Positions 20,259 to 31,040 of a DNA stretch of 64,000 nucleotides are shown here, piece after piece (position 1 is the stretch's first letter; the number at the start of each line of letters is the position of its first letter). The DNA comes from Geosiphon pyriformis (taxonomy: Eukaryota; Glomeromycota; Glomeromycetes; Archaeosporales; Geosiphonaceae), in the NCBI GenBank assembly GCA_016748015.1, contig JAAOMT010000128.1, positions 987,471 through 1,051,470 of the forward strand, in the 5' to 3' direction. The position numbers and the translations under genes were made by a program. The notes below the pieces were generated by a model. The model was not told the DNA's origin. It did no database searches and saw only the letters and a program-made list of their open reading frames with translations.

Positions 20259-21884
20259 TCAGAGTGTCAACTTATCGCACACACCAACAGGAATATAGCC
20301 AAACTGTGTTCTGTAACCAATTATGGGATGGAGAACTGCTGACACCAGATACAAGAACTGCTTATCTGAAACCACCTTCCTTAGAACTAAATTAGTAAAG
20401 AAACAAATATTTGAATGTGTCTTAGTCAAGCTAGGTCTTGAAAGACCCTCAAATGACAAAAAAATACCAAGATACTAATGAGGTTCCCCTCTATAGACAA
20501 CAGAAATAGGCGAACCACTAATAAAAAGAGACAGAACACTGATTCTGCTGTTAATTGGAATGGCCACAGTTTTGTCATTATTAATAAAAATGTCGTTGAC
20601 TTTAAAAAATTCACTAGCAATGTTGAGAATATGTTGGGTAGCAGCTTGACTGCTACTAATCCAAATAGTATCATCAACAAAGGCTCTAGCAGCAAGAAAA
20701 ATAGAAAACCCAGTTTGAAACTCAGTGCGACCACTTCCAGAAACAAAATGAAAATTGAGCCTGTAGCCACACACACTCTTTTGACACTTGACTTCACATA
20801 AAAAAGGATCATAAAATATGCGCCACAGCAGAGAGGAAAAAACTTCACCTTGATCCAACTTATCAAACACCTGATAACCATCAGTCAAACTAAAATCTGT
20901 CATGACACAGTTGGTTCAGTTCTTATGAATACTACCAAAAAAGCGAACAAATTTATTACACATTTTGATCCTGACCAAGCTCCTCTCAAGGTGCTCCTAG
21001 CCAACTGAATTATATGCCTTTTGCATGTCTTGTAGAACAAGCCAAAGTTCCCAGTTTTTCTCCAAAGCATCCTCAATTACTGAACCAACTGCAAAAATAG
21101 GAGATTGAGTTGTTGTACCCTTTAAAACTGAAAAATTGTTACCATGCAGAACATCATATGAGCTGCAAGCCAGTGAGATCCTATCTGAAAGAATCTTGGA
21201 TAGAATCTTGCAAGCTATTTCAATCAAGGCAATAGGACAAGTATTCGTGAAAACACCCTTCCACTCATAAAGTTTAGGGATCATCGAAACCCAAGCCTCC
21301 TTCCAAGGACCAGGCACCAACTTATAAGACAAACAAGAATTCAAAAGAACCAAAAGCAAGCCCAAAACTGACTTATCACAATGTTTTCAAAGCTCATTAG
21401 AGATGCCTAAGAGACCAGCAGTTTTCTTATTAGGAAGACTGGTAATCACACAATGCAATTCATCAAAATTTATCTCACTCATCACCCCAGAAAAAGCATC
21501 ATCAAAAACGTAGTCCAAAGGTTGGTATTGACAAGACCAAGTATCAGAAATATCATTCACCATCACATGCTTTCTGGTCCATTTTTCCATGATAGCGTCT
21601 ACCTTGGACTTAACCAAATTAAGTTCAAGAACTAACTCATTGCTCATAACCAAATGGTCCAAAACCACTTTGCGAAAAGGACGTTTTAACACACTTCTGA
21701 TTATACAACTCTTATTCAATTCAAAACTTTCTATTCTATTGGCAATAGCCTGCCTAATGTGAGATTCTTCAGCACACTTGGACTTCATTAATTTAGAAGA
21801 GTGGTATAACCTCCTCACTTTGGCCAGAGCAGAACAAATGTCATCTAATTTAGCATTAGAAAAGAACATAAATCTTATTGTCAA
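20259..21884 (-). pseudogene. LINE B reverse transcriptase
   Basis: Blocks: 21884-21387 (pre-RT region, ending NKKTAGLLGISNEL), 21365-20997 (PGPWKEAWVSMIPK, RPIALIE-like TCPIALIEIACKIL, LWLVLQDMQKAYNSVG with Asn replacing the usual Asp of KAYDS), 20903-20475 (GYQVFDKLDQGEVFSSLLW and AARAFVDDTIWI, the catalytic FVDD box intact), then 20459-20259. Each break is a stop or small frame change. Motif order is that of non-LTR RTs. Confidence 0.85.
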
Positions 21885-21975
21885 AGCCCCAGCAGGGTCA
21901 AGATTGTTCTATGTACTCAAAAACGAGGCAAAACTAACACTAGAACTCGAACAAGAAGCCTTTACCAGCTTAGAT

Positions 21976-22468
21976 TATATTATAATATAATAATTTATAC
22001 TATTTATAATTTTACTAAATTTTTAAATTATAATATTGGTAAAAAATATAAAATTAAATATAAAATTATTTATTAAATTGTTTATTAAAAAAATAAAAAA
22101 CATTAAAATAAATTAGTTATTATACTAAAAAAGTTAAAAATTAAGTATTGTTAATTATTATTAATAAATTTTTATCTATTATATAAAAAATTCAATTGAC
22201 TAAAATTTTTAAATATCAAGATTTTTAAATTTATATTACAAATCAAAAACATCAACTTATAAACTAATATACTATATAATTATTTATAATAGTTAATATT
22301 TTTATAAAATATAATTTACAAAAAACAAAAATATTATCAATAATTATTTAATAAAAATAGAAAATTAAAATTTACAAAATTATATATATATGCTATTATT
22401 TATATAAAAAAACATAAAAATAATAATATAAATAGCCAATAACAAATTAAAAGATTATTAGAATATAT
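21976..22468. other. AT-rich spacer
   Basis: Nearly pure A+T with many TATA/ATTA strings between LINE B and element 3. Short open frames here have no family features. I see no gene. Confidence 0.75.
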
Positions 22469-23144
22469 TGTTATGAGTTGGAATAATAAGCTAACAGATA
22501 GCAAAGGAGAACAAGATTGTAGGGTGATAGAAATAATTAAAGGGAATTCAACTTCAAAGAGCGAATTGAATAAGTATAGATTCAATATGCAAGATCAGTC
22601 TCATAAAATATCTTAGTTGTTATTCTTTTCAAAAGGTAACTAGAGAATTTAAAGGTAGAGGAATAGTTCATACTGTCAACAAATGATTATACTTGGTATA
22701 ATTCTATGCCTTATGTTGATGCTCTTAGAATTCAATATCAAGTATTAGATGTGCTTTTTAGTCACATTTTATTCAATAATCTTCAAATGCTATACTTATA
22801 TGTTTCAGGAAAAGAGTAAAAAATAACCAACAAGTAATCTTTTATCTCAAGATGTTTGGATACTTGAAGATAGGGAAAAAGAAATTAGCAATAAAAGAGT
22901 AATTAAGATGAAAGTTGTTATTTTATTTATTCTTGATTATTTTAAACATGCTTTTTTACAGCTAAGAGATTCATTGCTTATATAGTTGTCAAAAGTAGTC
23001 AATAATCAGGTCAATAATCAAGTCAACAGTCAGATTATTGATCAGGTCAATGATCACTATCTAAAAATAAAGTGGCTAATTTATATGACATCAATGGCTA
23101 ATACATGTGATAATTAATAAGAAGTATAAGTTTCAACTGTAATA
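22469..23144 (-). repeat. 3' LTR of element 3
   Basis: Starts TGTTATGAGTTGG, ends AACTGTAATA. Aligns with 29484-30171 along its length. Nearly all mismatches seen are transitions; I found only a couple of transversions. A 12-bp tandem motif (about GGTCAATAATCA) is present near 23000-23060. Confidence 0.9.
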
Positions 23145-23683
23145 TCATCCTCTCCAAAGAGATTAAGCTTCAGTGAAATCAAGCTATTCATAGGGTAATC
23201 TATTTGAAGGGTTTTATCTAACTCAAAGCTAACTACTTTGTTGAAGTCTTTTGTGGATAAGATATATAATACTTGAGGCAAAATGAGTTTTGTGTTCAAG
23301 AAACCAAATCTTTGTATTAGAGTTTTGGCTCTTTTAGCAATGGTTAAAACTCTTGAGACATCTAATCGTATAATGCCCAAAATTTCTGTCTGTATCTTTG
23401 AAGTTGTTTTTTTTATGAGTTTCATATCCTCTATGATTTTACCAAAGCAACCATAGAGTTTTAATTGCTTTCCATATGACAAGTTTTTGTCTATAGATAA
23501 GATTTCTTGGAGTGTTTTTCCAATTGTGTTGGAAGGTGAGAGTATAGCTGCTGTTATACTTTCCAACAGATATTTATCTATTTTATTACCAATTCTTTCT
23601 CTTCTAGTAGTAGTTTTTTTTGGTCTAATAACAGTATGTGTTCTACTGTTATCAGTTATAGTGGTCTGTTTTCCAATGGTCAA
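23114..23683 (-). pseudogene. Post-integrase pol tail, element 3
   Basis: An uninterrupted 189-codon stretch without a recognised domain. It contains a basic RPKKTTTRRERIGNK segment, then helical sequence (IEDMKLIKKTTSKIQTEI, VLTIAKRAKTLIQRFGF). It is in the same frame as the integrase block 24835-24362, so it is probably the C-terminal part of Pol rather than a separate gene; the first codon of the open stretch is TTG, not ATG. It runs through the polypurine stretch GGAGAGGATGA and stops about 30 nt inside the 3' LTR. The openness contrasts with the broken rest of the element. Confidence 0.55.
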
Positions 23684-24361
23684 AGTAGCATATAGATAGT
23701 TTTTGATCTAATACTTATGGAGAGTATAGAAGATGTTTTGAATGTTTTAATCCAGAAAATAATTGTTCATGTTGATTGAAGATACCTTTGTTTTGGGAAT
23801 GGTGTATTTATTTATACTTGATTTTTGCTGATTATTTGAGTCAGTATTACCACAACAGGCAACCAATCAGGTTGTTTATAATATTTCTTAAGTCATGTAC
23901 TATGAATAAGACAATCATTAAAGATTGTTCCAGATTAATCTTGAAGAATATAAGAGCTATTGTTCAAAACTTTGTTGACTATAAAAAGTTTTTTCCATCA
24001 GCTAGAGAATTTATTATCATAAACATTGTCTCTGTTAGAATGGTATTCTAGTACCAAGTTACCAACACTTAAAAAAACTGTTTTATTGGTTTTCTTTCTT
24101 TTGAGCTTTTCTTGGAACTGTTTTATTTTTTCAAAAGCAATTATTTGTGCTTCTACCAAGGAGTCAAGAATGGTACTAAGTTATTTTTGCAAAAATGTCT
24201 TTGTAATTTCCTATTATGATTTCTTCAAAGAGTATTGTTTCAATGTCAATTTCTATTAGTAGTGTTGTCATGCATCCATAGAGCAGATAAAAAGGTTTAT
24301 AACTTGTTATGTTATGATTCACAGTTCTATAAGCAAACAAAGCTAAAGGCAGTACTTTGTC
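23684..24361 (-). pseudogene. Integrase C-terminal region, element 3
   Basis: Directly after the stop at 24362 the same frame continues DKVLPLALFAYRTVNHN, the typical end of the gypsy integrase core, then YLLYGCMTTLLIEID. Further left, FIVNKVLNNSSYIL suggests the SH3-like C-terminal domain, with several stops. No other gene is visible here. Confidence 0.6.
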
Positions 24362-24835
24362 CTATAAGTTTGTTTCTTCACTGGTTTTGGCTAGGGTTTT
24401 ACATAGTGTTCTATTGAAACATTCCACTAGACCATTTGTTTGGAAGTAATAAGAGGAGAAAAGTTTATGACGTATTCCCATTTTTCTACAAAGTTTTTCA
24501 ACCAGTGTACTAAAAAAAGCTCTTCCTCTATCAGATAAAAGTTCTTTAGGGCAGTTATGATGGCAGATAATATCTTCATAAATAAAATTAGCTATTGAGA
24601 CTGCTGTTTGGTCTGGGGTGGCTCTTGCTTCTACCCACTTTGTAAGATAATCAGTAACTGTAATAATATATTTGTTGCTATCAGAAGTTATTGTTAAAGA
24701 TCCAACAACATCTATACCAATTCTGTCAAATAGTTGACCAACAGAGATTGGATGGATATCTTCTTTGCGATTGGGTTTGCCTCTTTTTTGGCAGATGTTA
24801 CAAGTTTTGATGTATTCAGCAATGTCCTTTCCCAA
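24362..24835 (-). pseudogene. Integrase catalytic core, element 3
   Basis: 157 open codons with the zinc-binding CNICQKRGK at the start, then FDRIGIDVVGSL (first Asp), LLSDRGRAFFS (second Asp) and NGLVECFNRTLCKT (Glu; the usual Arg after Glu is Cys). All catalytic acids remain. The His part of the zinc finger lies upstream in 25132-24842 (ARHFGKTKTIQKTLAHYY). Confidence 0.85.
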
Positions 24836-24841
24836 GGTAGA

Positions 24842-25132
24842 CTAATAATAGTGAGCTAAAGTTTTCTGAATTGTTTTTGTTTTTCCAAAGTGTCTAGCTA
24901 ATGGGTTAGTATAAATGTTGTATATTACAATTTCTTTTTCTTCAAATCTGATGACTTTTTGAGGGTAGTCAAGATTTTTTCTGTTTCTTTTGTATAATTG
25001 GTTTTGGCAGATCAAATAGAAATTTGATTGTTTGCACAAATGTTCTCTTTGTTGTCGAGTGTATTCTAGTGAGTATTGTCTTTTACCCAAAAATTCTATT
25101 AAAACAGAGTAGTTGTCCAAGTCTATTATCAT
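24842..25132 (-). pseudogene. RNase H to integrase linker, element 3
   Basis: 96 open codons including QREHLCKQSNFYLICQNQLYKR and ARHFGKTKTIQKTLAHYY, the H-H half of the integrase zinc finger. One stop separates it from the integrase core. Confidence 0.65.
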
Positions 25133-25391
25133 GTTTGTTTGTGGAGGAGTTATTAATAATTAAGTTGGTTTGGTTTGAGAGATTGTACTATCATTGGATG
25201 ATAAGTTTAAAGAAAGCATCAGCATTTTGATGATTTGTTTCTTTGTGGTGTTGAATATTATAATCAAATTCATCCAAATAGAGTATCTAGCAAGTTATTC
25301 ATTTGTGTTCTAGCTTTTTTTTATTGTGCAGCCAAACCAAGACTTGATGATCTGTTACTACTAAGAATTTTGCACTAAGAAGATATTGATC

Positions 25392-26744
25392 CTAGTAGCT
25401 AATAGCCCAAACTACTACTAGACATTCTTGTTCAGTAACTAAATAGTTCTTTTCTGCTGGTATAAAGGATCTATTGGCATATGTTATGACATGTTCTCTG
25501 CCATTTTCATCTTTTTGTGAAAGGACAGCACCAAGTCTATAGCCAGATGTATCAATATAGAGAATAAAAGATTGGTTCAAATCAGGTTGCTTAAGAATTG
25601 GTTTAGTAACAAGTTTTTCCTTCAGAATTTTAAAAGCTTTTTGTTGATAAGTGTCCCAGTGATAATTGACATTTTTTCTGAGTAGTTGATTGAGAGAAAA
25701 AGCAATTTTAGAGAAATTTTTGATAAATTTGCAATAGTAAGAGACCAAACCAAGAAAAGAGCATAGTTCAGAAACATTCATTAGTTGTCTAATATTCTGA
25801 ATTTTTTTAACTTTGGCTGGGTCAGAGAAGATTTCATCTTTTGTAATAAGATGACCAAGGAACTGGATAGATTGGCATTCAAAAAAAGATTTGATTGAGT
25901 TGATCTTGAGGCCAGCATTTCTAAGCAGATCAAAAATCTTCTGTAAATGTTTAAGGTGTTCATTCCAGGTTTTTGAATAGACCATTATGTCATCTAAGTA
26001 GACCAGAACAAAGTTTTCTTTTACTGATTCAAATACTTTGTCTATTAAGCATTAAAAGGTGGGAGGAGCATTGGTAAAACCAAAAGACATGACTGTAAAT
26101 TCATAGGTGCTGTACTTGGTAATAAAAGCAGTTTTTTTTCTGCTTTTTGGATCCATTTCTACTTGTCAGAATCCAGCAGTTAAGTCAATGGTTGAGAAAA
26201 AAGCAGCACCATTGAATTTATCTAGCATTGCATCAATTTTGAAAAGTGGGTACATGTTTTTTATAGTAATAGCATTTAATTGGCAGTAGTCAACACAAAA
26301 GTGTAGGGTTCCACCTTTCTTGGATACCACTACAACTGGAAAAGCATATTCACTCTTGGTTTCTTGTATGAATCCAAGATTTTTCATCTGGTTTATCTTT
26401 TTCTTGATAAACTCATCATTGTGTCTATTAGATTGATAAGGCTTTAAATGAATGAGACAAGTTTTTTTTGTGGTGATGGTGTGTTGTATCACATGGGTTT
26501 GTCCAGAGGTATCACTTTCTTTTGAGATAACTGGGCTATTTTTAGCCAACAGATTTTCAATGTCCACTTTTTTTTCTTCAGAAGAAGATTCTCTTTGTTC
26601 TATAACTAATGATTGAATTTCAGGTGGTTCATTCTCAAAAGACTTTTGTACTTCTTTAAGTTCTTCTTGAGGTATCAAGCTAATTGGTTCCCAATCTTTG
26701 TAATAGATTAGGCAGAATTTGCATTCATTACTTGGCAAATACAA
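25392..26744 (-). pseudogene. Reverse transcriptase and RNase H, element 3
   Basis: Block 26744-26166 (192 codons): VIQHTITTKKTCLIHLKPY, TLHFCVDYCQLNAITIK and AAFFSTIDLTAGF. A TGA in place of Trp follows. Next, VMSFGFTNAPPTF and the intact catalytic box LVYLDDIMVYSKTW. Block 25985-25392 holds the thumb (FLGHLITKDEIFSDPAKVKK, FLGLVSYYCKFIKNFSKIA) and RNase H (ILYIDTSGYRLGAVLSQ, AEKNYLVTEQECLVVVWA). Unlike elements 1 and 2 it keeps YLDD. Confidence 0.85.
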
Positions 26745-27150
26745 AGATTTATTACACCAGTACTGTGCACAAGGACCATACTACCAATAACTGTATTTGG
26801 CTTTCTTGCCAGGTTTTCTGTTAAAGATTCTTCTGAGAATATCATAGTAGGGCCAGCAGATCAGCTTGCCATTTACCATGATTTTTTTTTTGTCAGCTTT
26901 AATATTGTCCAGTGGTTTGTCATTGCTGATAAAGATAGTATAGATGAGTTTAGCAGTTTCTTTTTGTTCTTCTTGATCTTCTTTTTTATTGCTTTCATCA
27001 TCATCTGACTTATTTGATTGTTCTTCTTCTTGGTTTTGTTTGGGTACTGGAGGAGTTGTTCAATGATAGCACTTAACCACAATAGGTTTTTTACCACTTC
27101 TGATGGTTAGTTCACAGAGTTTATAATCAAGCAAGGCTTTTGCTTTTTTA
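26660..27150 (-). pseudogene. Acidic linker and small Cys4 module between protease and RT, element 3
   Basis: From the right: an acidic lysine-rich low-complexity linker, then DILRRIFNRKPGKKAKYSYW, then GPCAQYWCNKSLYLPSNECK and FCLIYYKDWEP. Four to five cysteines (C..WC..EC..C) in about 30 residues suggest one zinc site. It occupies the slot held by the longer cysteine-rich module plus dUTPase in elements 1 and 2. Not recognised as a named domain. Confidence 0.5.
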
Positions 27151-27152
27151 AG

Positions 27153-27788
27153 TCATTTATTGCCAACTATTATGGTGTATTTTTTGACTTCAGATACTTC
27201 CATGTCAGTTTCAATACTGATGCCATTAATTCGGACAGAAACAGCTTTGGCTATGTCCAGATCTTTCTTCTTGTTACCATGTACATTAGTCATTGGTCTT
27301 GTGGATGGTTCATTAATTTTTCTGCCAATTGCTTCTAAAAAGTGTTTGGCAATAATACTAACAGATGATTTACTGTCCAGGATCAGATCAATGAAATAAC
27401 CAGCCACTTGGGCTTTACAAATAAAAGGGGTAACATTGCTGTTGTCAGCAAGTCCAGCTTGACGTGAGCATTTGTTGGTCTTTGGTGTTTTTTTCTTAAG
27501 TATTAATGATTTATAAAGATCTTTTCTGAATTGTGGGTGGGTTATTAGTTGGCCAAATGTAATGTGTGCTGGGGTTTCCATGAGATCTTTAACAACAGAA
27601 TAAGGACCAGATTTTTGTACTATTTCTGGGGGTTCCAACTTTGGAGAATTCTTGAAAACTTTGGTCTTTGGTGGCTCATTGTTATTAGCAGATGATTTGA
27701 ATGCTTTGTTTGGATCCAAGATAAAATCAACCTTGGCTTTCTTCTTCTTTCTGGTTGATTCAAAGGTGTTGATTATTAGTTCATCCAT
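27153..27788 (-). pseudogene. Aspartic protease, element 3
   Basis: 211 open codons. The first half is lysine-rich (RKKKKAKVDFILDPNKAF). The active-site region reads FIDLILDSKSSVSIIAKHF, where the usual DSG is DSK; two G-to-A changes in one codon (GGA to AAA) would explain it. The second half (VRINGISIETDMEV, YTIIVGNK) fits the flap and C-terminal part of retropepsins. Inactive as written. Confidence 0.75.
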
Positions 27789-27871
27789 ATTATGGTCATC
27801 ATTAGTTAGATTAAAAGCATAAAAGAGATTTTTTTCTGGTTGGCTTCCACTTTCATCCTTTGGAGGTGTAC

Positions 27872-28081
27872 TTACCAGTTTAAAGGCTGATAAACAGTGG
27901 CTTTAACTAAGGGATCCTCTTCAAAGAAATTGATGTTAGCATGATTGGATCTTTGATTGAGGACATTGTTGTTGATGGTTCTGTTGTTTTGATTGTTATT
28001 GTTTTTAGAAGCTGGAGGAGACAGGGGAGGATTGTTACAATCTCTGGAAAAATGTTCAGTTAATCCACAATGATAACACAC
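27872..28081 (-). pseudogene. Gag CCHC zinc knuckle, element 3
   Basis: CYHCGLTEHFSRDC is a complete C-x2-C-x4-H-x4-C motif, followed by an Asn-rich tail. It is in the same frame as the gag block 28600-28253 and a different frame from the protease. Confidence 0.85.
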
Positions 28082-28099
28082 AAGTGGGCCACGATTTTG

Positions 28100-29440
28100 T
28101 TGTCTTTGATATGAAGATTGCTGAGGTTGATTAAAATGGGATTCAAATCTGGGTCTTTGGAGTTGTTGATTCTTTCTGACAGCTTGGGCTAAGAGTTCCA
28201 GTAACCAGGCAAGATTAGCTGTGAGTCTATCTATTAACTGTTCATTTGGGTCTTAAGTTTGGGCAGCAAAAGAGGCAGCAGCCATTTGTGGAGCTGAAGC
28301 CATGGCAGAAGCAGGAGCAAAAACAAAAACCGGAAGTGTGGATCCCAAATGCATCTTTTGGTTATCTTTAATTCTTTGTGCCAGTTCAATAGCCATATTC
28401 ATTGTTGGATTGTCTTTTAAAGCCAAGAGAGGCCAAAGAGCATACAATATATCAGTTCTTAATTCTTTTGTAAAGGAATAGATCTTTTGTTCTTCTGTCC
28501 AGTTTCTCCCAAAGTCTACATGTTTGATTAGCTTTCTGATAGCTTTGGCATATTCAGTCACTACTTCTCCAAAGTCTTGGATTCTTCTTTCCAATTCCAT
28601 GTGCCATTTGGATATTAATATTGGGGTTCTGAACTTGGTCTCAAACTGGGTAGTAAAAGAGGTATTTTCTTTTCCAGCATTGGTTGGTGTTTATCTGATT
28701 ATTTAGTATTAAGCATTGGCATCTGTTTTTTGTAAAAACCAAGTAGCAGGAGAGTCTTGGAAATAGCCACCAACAATTTGAAACTTGTATTCTTCATCAT
28801 ACTGGTTGGCTGTGGCAGTTCTTTCAAAGTTGTCCAATCATTTAATTGGATCTTGTGCATCACCTCTAAACAAGAGTAATGGAGTGTTGTTTTTTCTTCC
28901 CAAAGCAGTTTGTATGCCTTAGAGGGCAGTTAAGATGTTTGCTTGCATGGGGTCATTAGCCATTAGTTCAGGCATAACTGTTTGAGTAAAATGATCTGAT
29001 TTACTTGAGAAGAGGTCAAAAACAAGAGTAGTTTGATAGTTTTTTTCTTCTGTTTCAAGAGGAGTTTCAGTTGCTTGATGGGTAGCAATCTAAGTATAGA
29101 TTTAATGATTCAGATATTCAAAATCAGGGGGCTGTTGTTTAAAGATTGTGGAATATAAAAGCTGATTGATGCTGTTGTTTTTTTTTTTAAAGTTGTCTTC
29201 AAAATAAGCTTGATCAAAATAATAAGTTGTATAGGCTGTGTAGGTTTTAGCTGAATGCTCATTCAGGAACCAGTTTCAAAAATCTTGGAATTGTTTACTG
29301 GATTGATCTTCAATAGAGAAGCAAATCAAGCAGGAGAGCAAAGAATTGAGTTTAATAAAGTCTAGATTGTTTTTGTTATGTGCTTTAAAGTGTTCTTCTA
29401 ATTGTTGTGGCAGGTATGAATAATTACCCATACAATAGAA
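28100..29440 (-). pseudogene. Gag remnant, element 3
   Basis: The clearest block (28600-28253) has MELERRIQDFGEVVTEYAKAIRKL and FTKELRTDILYALWPL, a gag-type capsid pattern, then an Ala-rich end. The N-terminal half (28600-29440) is broken by stops in all frames. It begins just inside the primer-binding site. Confidence 0.65.
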
Positions 29441-29459
29441 AACAGAGTGGATTTTGACA

Positions 29460-29477
29460 ACCTCACAGGAAGCACCA
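29460..29477 (-). promoter_or_regulatory. Primer-binding site, element 3
   Basis: Minus strand TGGTGCTTCCTGTGAGG, six bases after the LTR end; differs from element 1 by one base over 17 although the LTRs are unrelated. Confidence 0.7.
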
Positions 29478-29483
29478 CTTTTA

Positions 29484-30171
29484 TGTTATGGGTTGGAGTA
29501 ATAAGCTAACAGATAGCAAGAGAGAACAAGATTGTAGGGTAATGGAAATAATCAAAGAGAATTCAACTTCAAAGAGCAAATTGAATAAGTATAGATTTAA
29601 TATGTAAGATCAGTCTCATAAAATATCTCAGTCACTATTCTTTTCAAAAGATAACTAGCGAATCTGAAAGTAGAGAGATAGTCTGTATTGTTAACAAATG
29701 ATTACATTTGGTATAATTCTATGTCTCACGTCAGTGCTCTTAGAATTTAATATCAAGTATTAAATGTGCTTTTCAGTCATGTTTTATTCAATAATTTTTA
29801 AATATTATACTTATACATTTCAGGAAAAGAGTAAAAAATAACCAACAAATAATCTTTTATCCCAAGATGTTTGGATATTTGAAGATAGAGAAAAAGAAAT
29901 TATTAATAAAAGAGTGATTGAGATAAAAGTTGTTATTTTATTTATTCTTGATTATTTTGAACATGCTTTTCTACAGCTAAGAGATTCATCACTTATATAG
30001 CTGTCAAAAGTGGTCAATGATTAGGTCAACAACTAGGTCAATAATCAGGTCAACGGTCAGGTTATTGATCAGATTAATAATTATTATCTAAAAATAGAGT
30101 GGCTAATTTATATGACATCAGTGGCTAATACATGTGATAATTAATAAGAAGTATAAGTTTTAACCATAACA
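29484..30171 (-). repeat. 5' LTR of element 3
   Basis: TGTTATGGGTTGG at the inner end, AACCATAACA at the outer end. Carries one more 12-bp GGTCAA-type unit (30015-30080) than the left LTR. Confidence 0.9.
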
Positions 30172-31040
30172 ATATAATACTAAAAATACCAATAGAAATT
30201 TCCAAAATTTCAGAAATTTTAGAATAACTTAAAAAAATTTTAAAAATTTATGCATATATAATAAAAGTATTAAAAAAAAAGCAAAAAACAAAACAAGTTT
30301 ACTTTGAAACTAGTCTAGTTACTTTTATTTTAAATTACACTACAAATAATAAAATATTATCTTATATATTAATTAATAAATTCAAAATTATCTTATTAAA
30401 ATTTACATTATAGTTATTTTAATATAATTAGTATTTATAATAACTACTTAATAACATTAGAACAATAGCTTTTAATTATAGTTATTAATAAGATATTAAT
30501 TGCTTTATTATTTTATTATTTATGTTTTATTTAAATTTACTAATTGAATATAGAAAAAGTATTAAGATTATGATATCAAAAATTATCTTGTAAAAGATGT
30601 TAGAAAAAAGCATAAATATAGTCAAAAACTAAAATTGTTTACCAAAAAAATGTAAATACTAAAATAAACTAGTTACTATATCAAGAAAACTTAAATTAAT
30701 TACCAACTATTATTTATTAAATCTTTGTTTATTATATAAAAACTCTTATCTAAAATTTTTGAATTAATCTTCAGAGTATATTATTATTAACCAAAACACC
30801 AAATTACAAAACTACTAAACAACAAAATTTAACTGTAATAATGTTTTTAAAAAAATTTAAAATTAACTACTAATTATTTTTAATAAAATTAGTATTTAAA
30901 AAAAAAGTTGATTCAAAATTCACAAAAGCAAACTTTTACAAAAAACTTAAACAATACACTAATTGTTACTAATTTTACAATTTTACAAATACTCTAATAA
31001 AAATTTATTCAAAATTTACAAATATATTCAAAAATTTTTT
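30172..31040. other. AT-rich spacer
   Basis: A+T-dominated sequence with no recognisable coding or repeat structure between element 3 and LINE C. Confidence 0.75.

Larger units (their letters stand above)
18150..21975 (-). mobile_element. LINE copy B, 5'-truncated within the RT region
   Basis: Minus-strand non-LTR retrotransposon. From the 5' side: N-terminal RT extension, RT, RNase H, zinc-finger C-terminal region, 3' UTR, then A-rich tail near 18150-18190. The 3' end GTAGTGTTTGGACCTCGCTTG closely matches LINE A. The 5' end stops abruptly at about 21975, where pure AT-rich sequence begins, as expected of incomplete target-primed reverse transcription. Endonuclease and ORF1 are absent. Frames are broken in several places. 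Confidence 0.85.
22469..30171 (-). mobile_element. Ty3/gypsy LTR retrotransposon, element 3, both LTRs present
   Basis: About 7.7 kb, minus strand. LTRs 22469-23144 and 29484-30171 start TGTTATG and end with TAATA/TAACA. Flanking bases are ATAT on both sides, a possible target-site duplication that AT-richness makes weak. Internal order from the right: primer-binding site, gag, CCHC knuckle, protease, small Cys4 module, RT, RNase H, integrase, pol tail. No dUTPase is present. LTR sequence is unrelated to that of elements 1 and 2 except at the termini. Confidence 0.9.

Noticed and set aside
23487-24417. Series of plus-strand open frames (for example 23776-24051, 24026-24259)
   Set aside because: They run antisense to the integrase and its C-terminal region and show only hydrophobic low-complexity translation.
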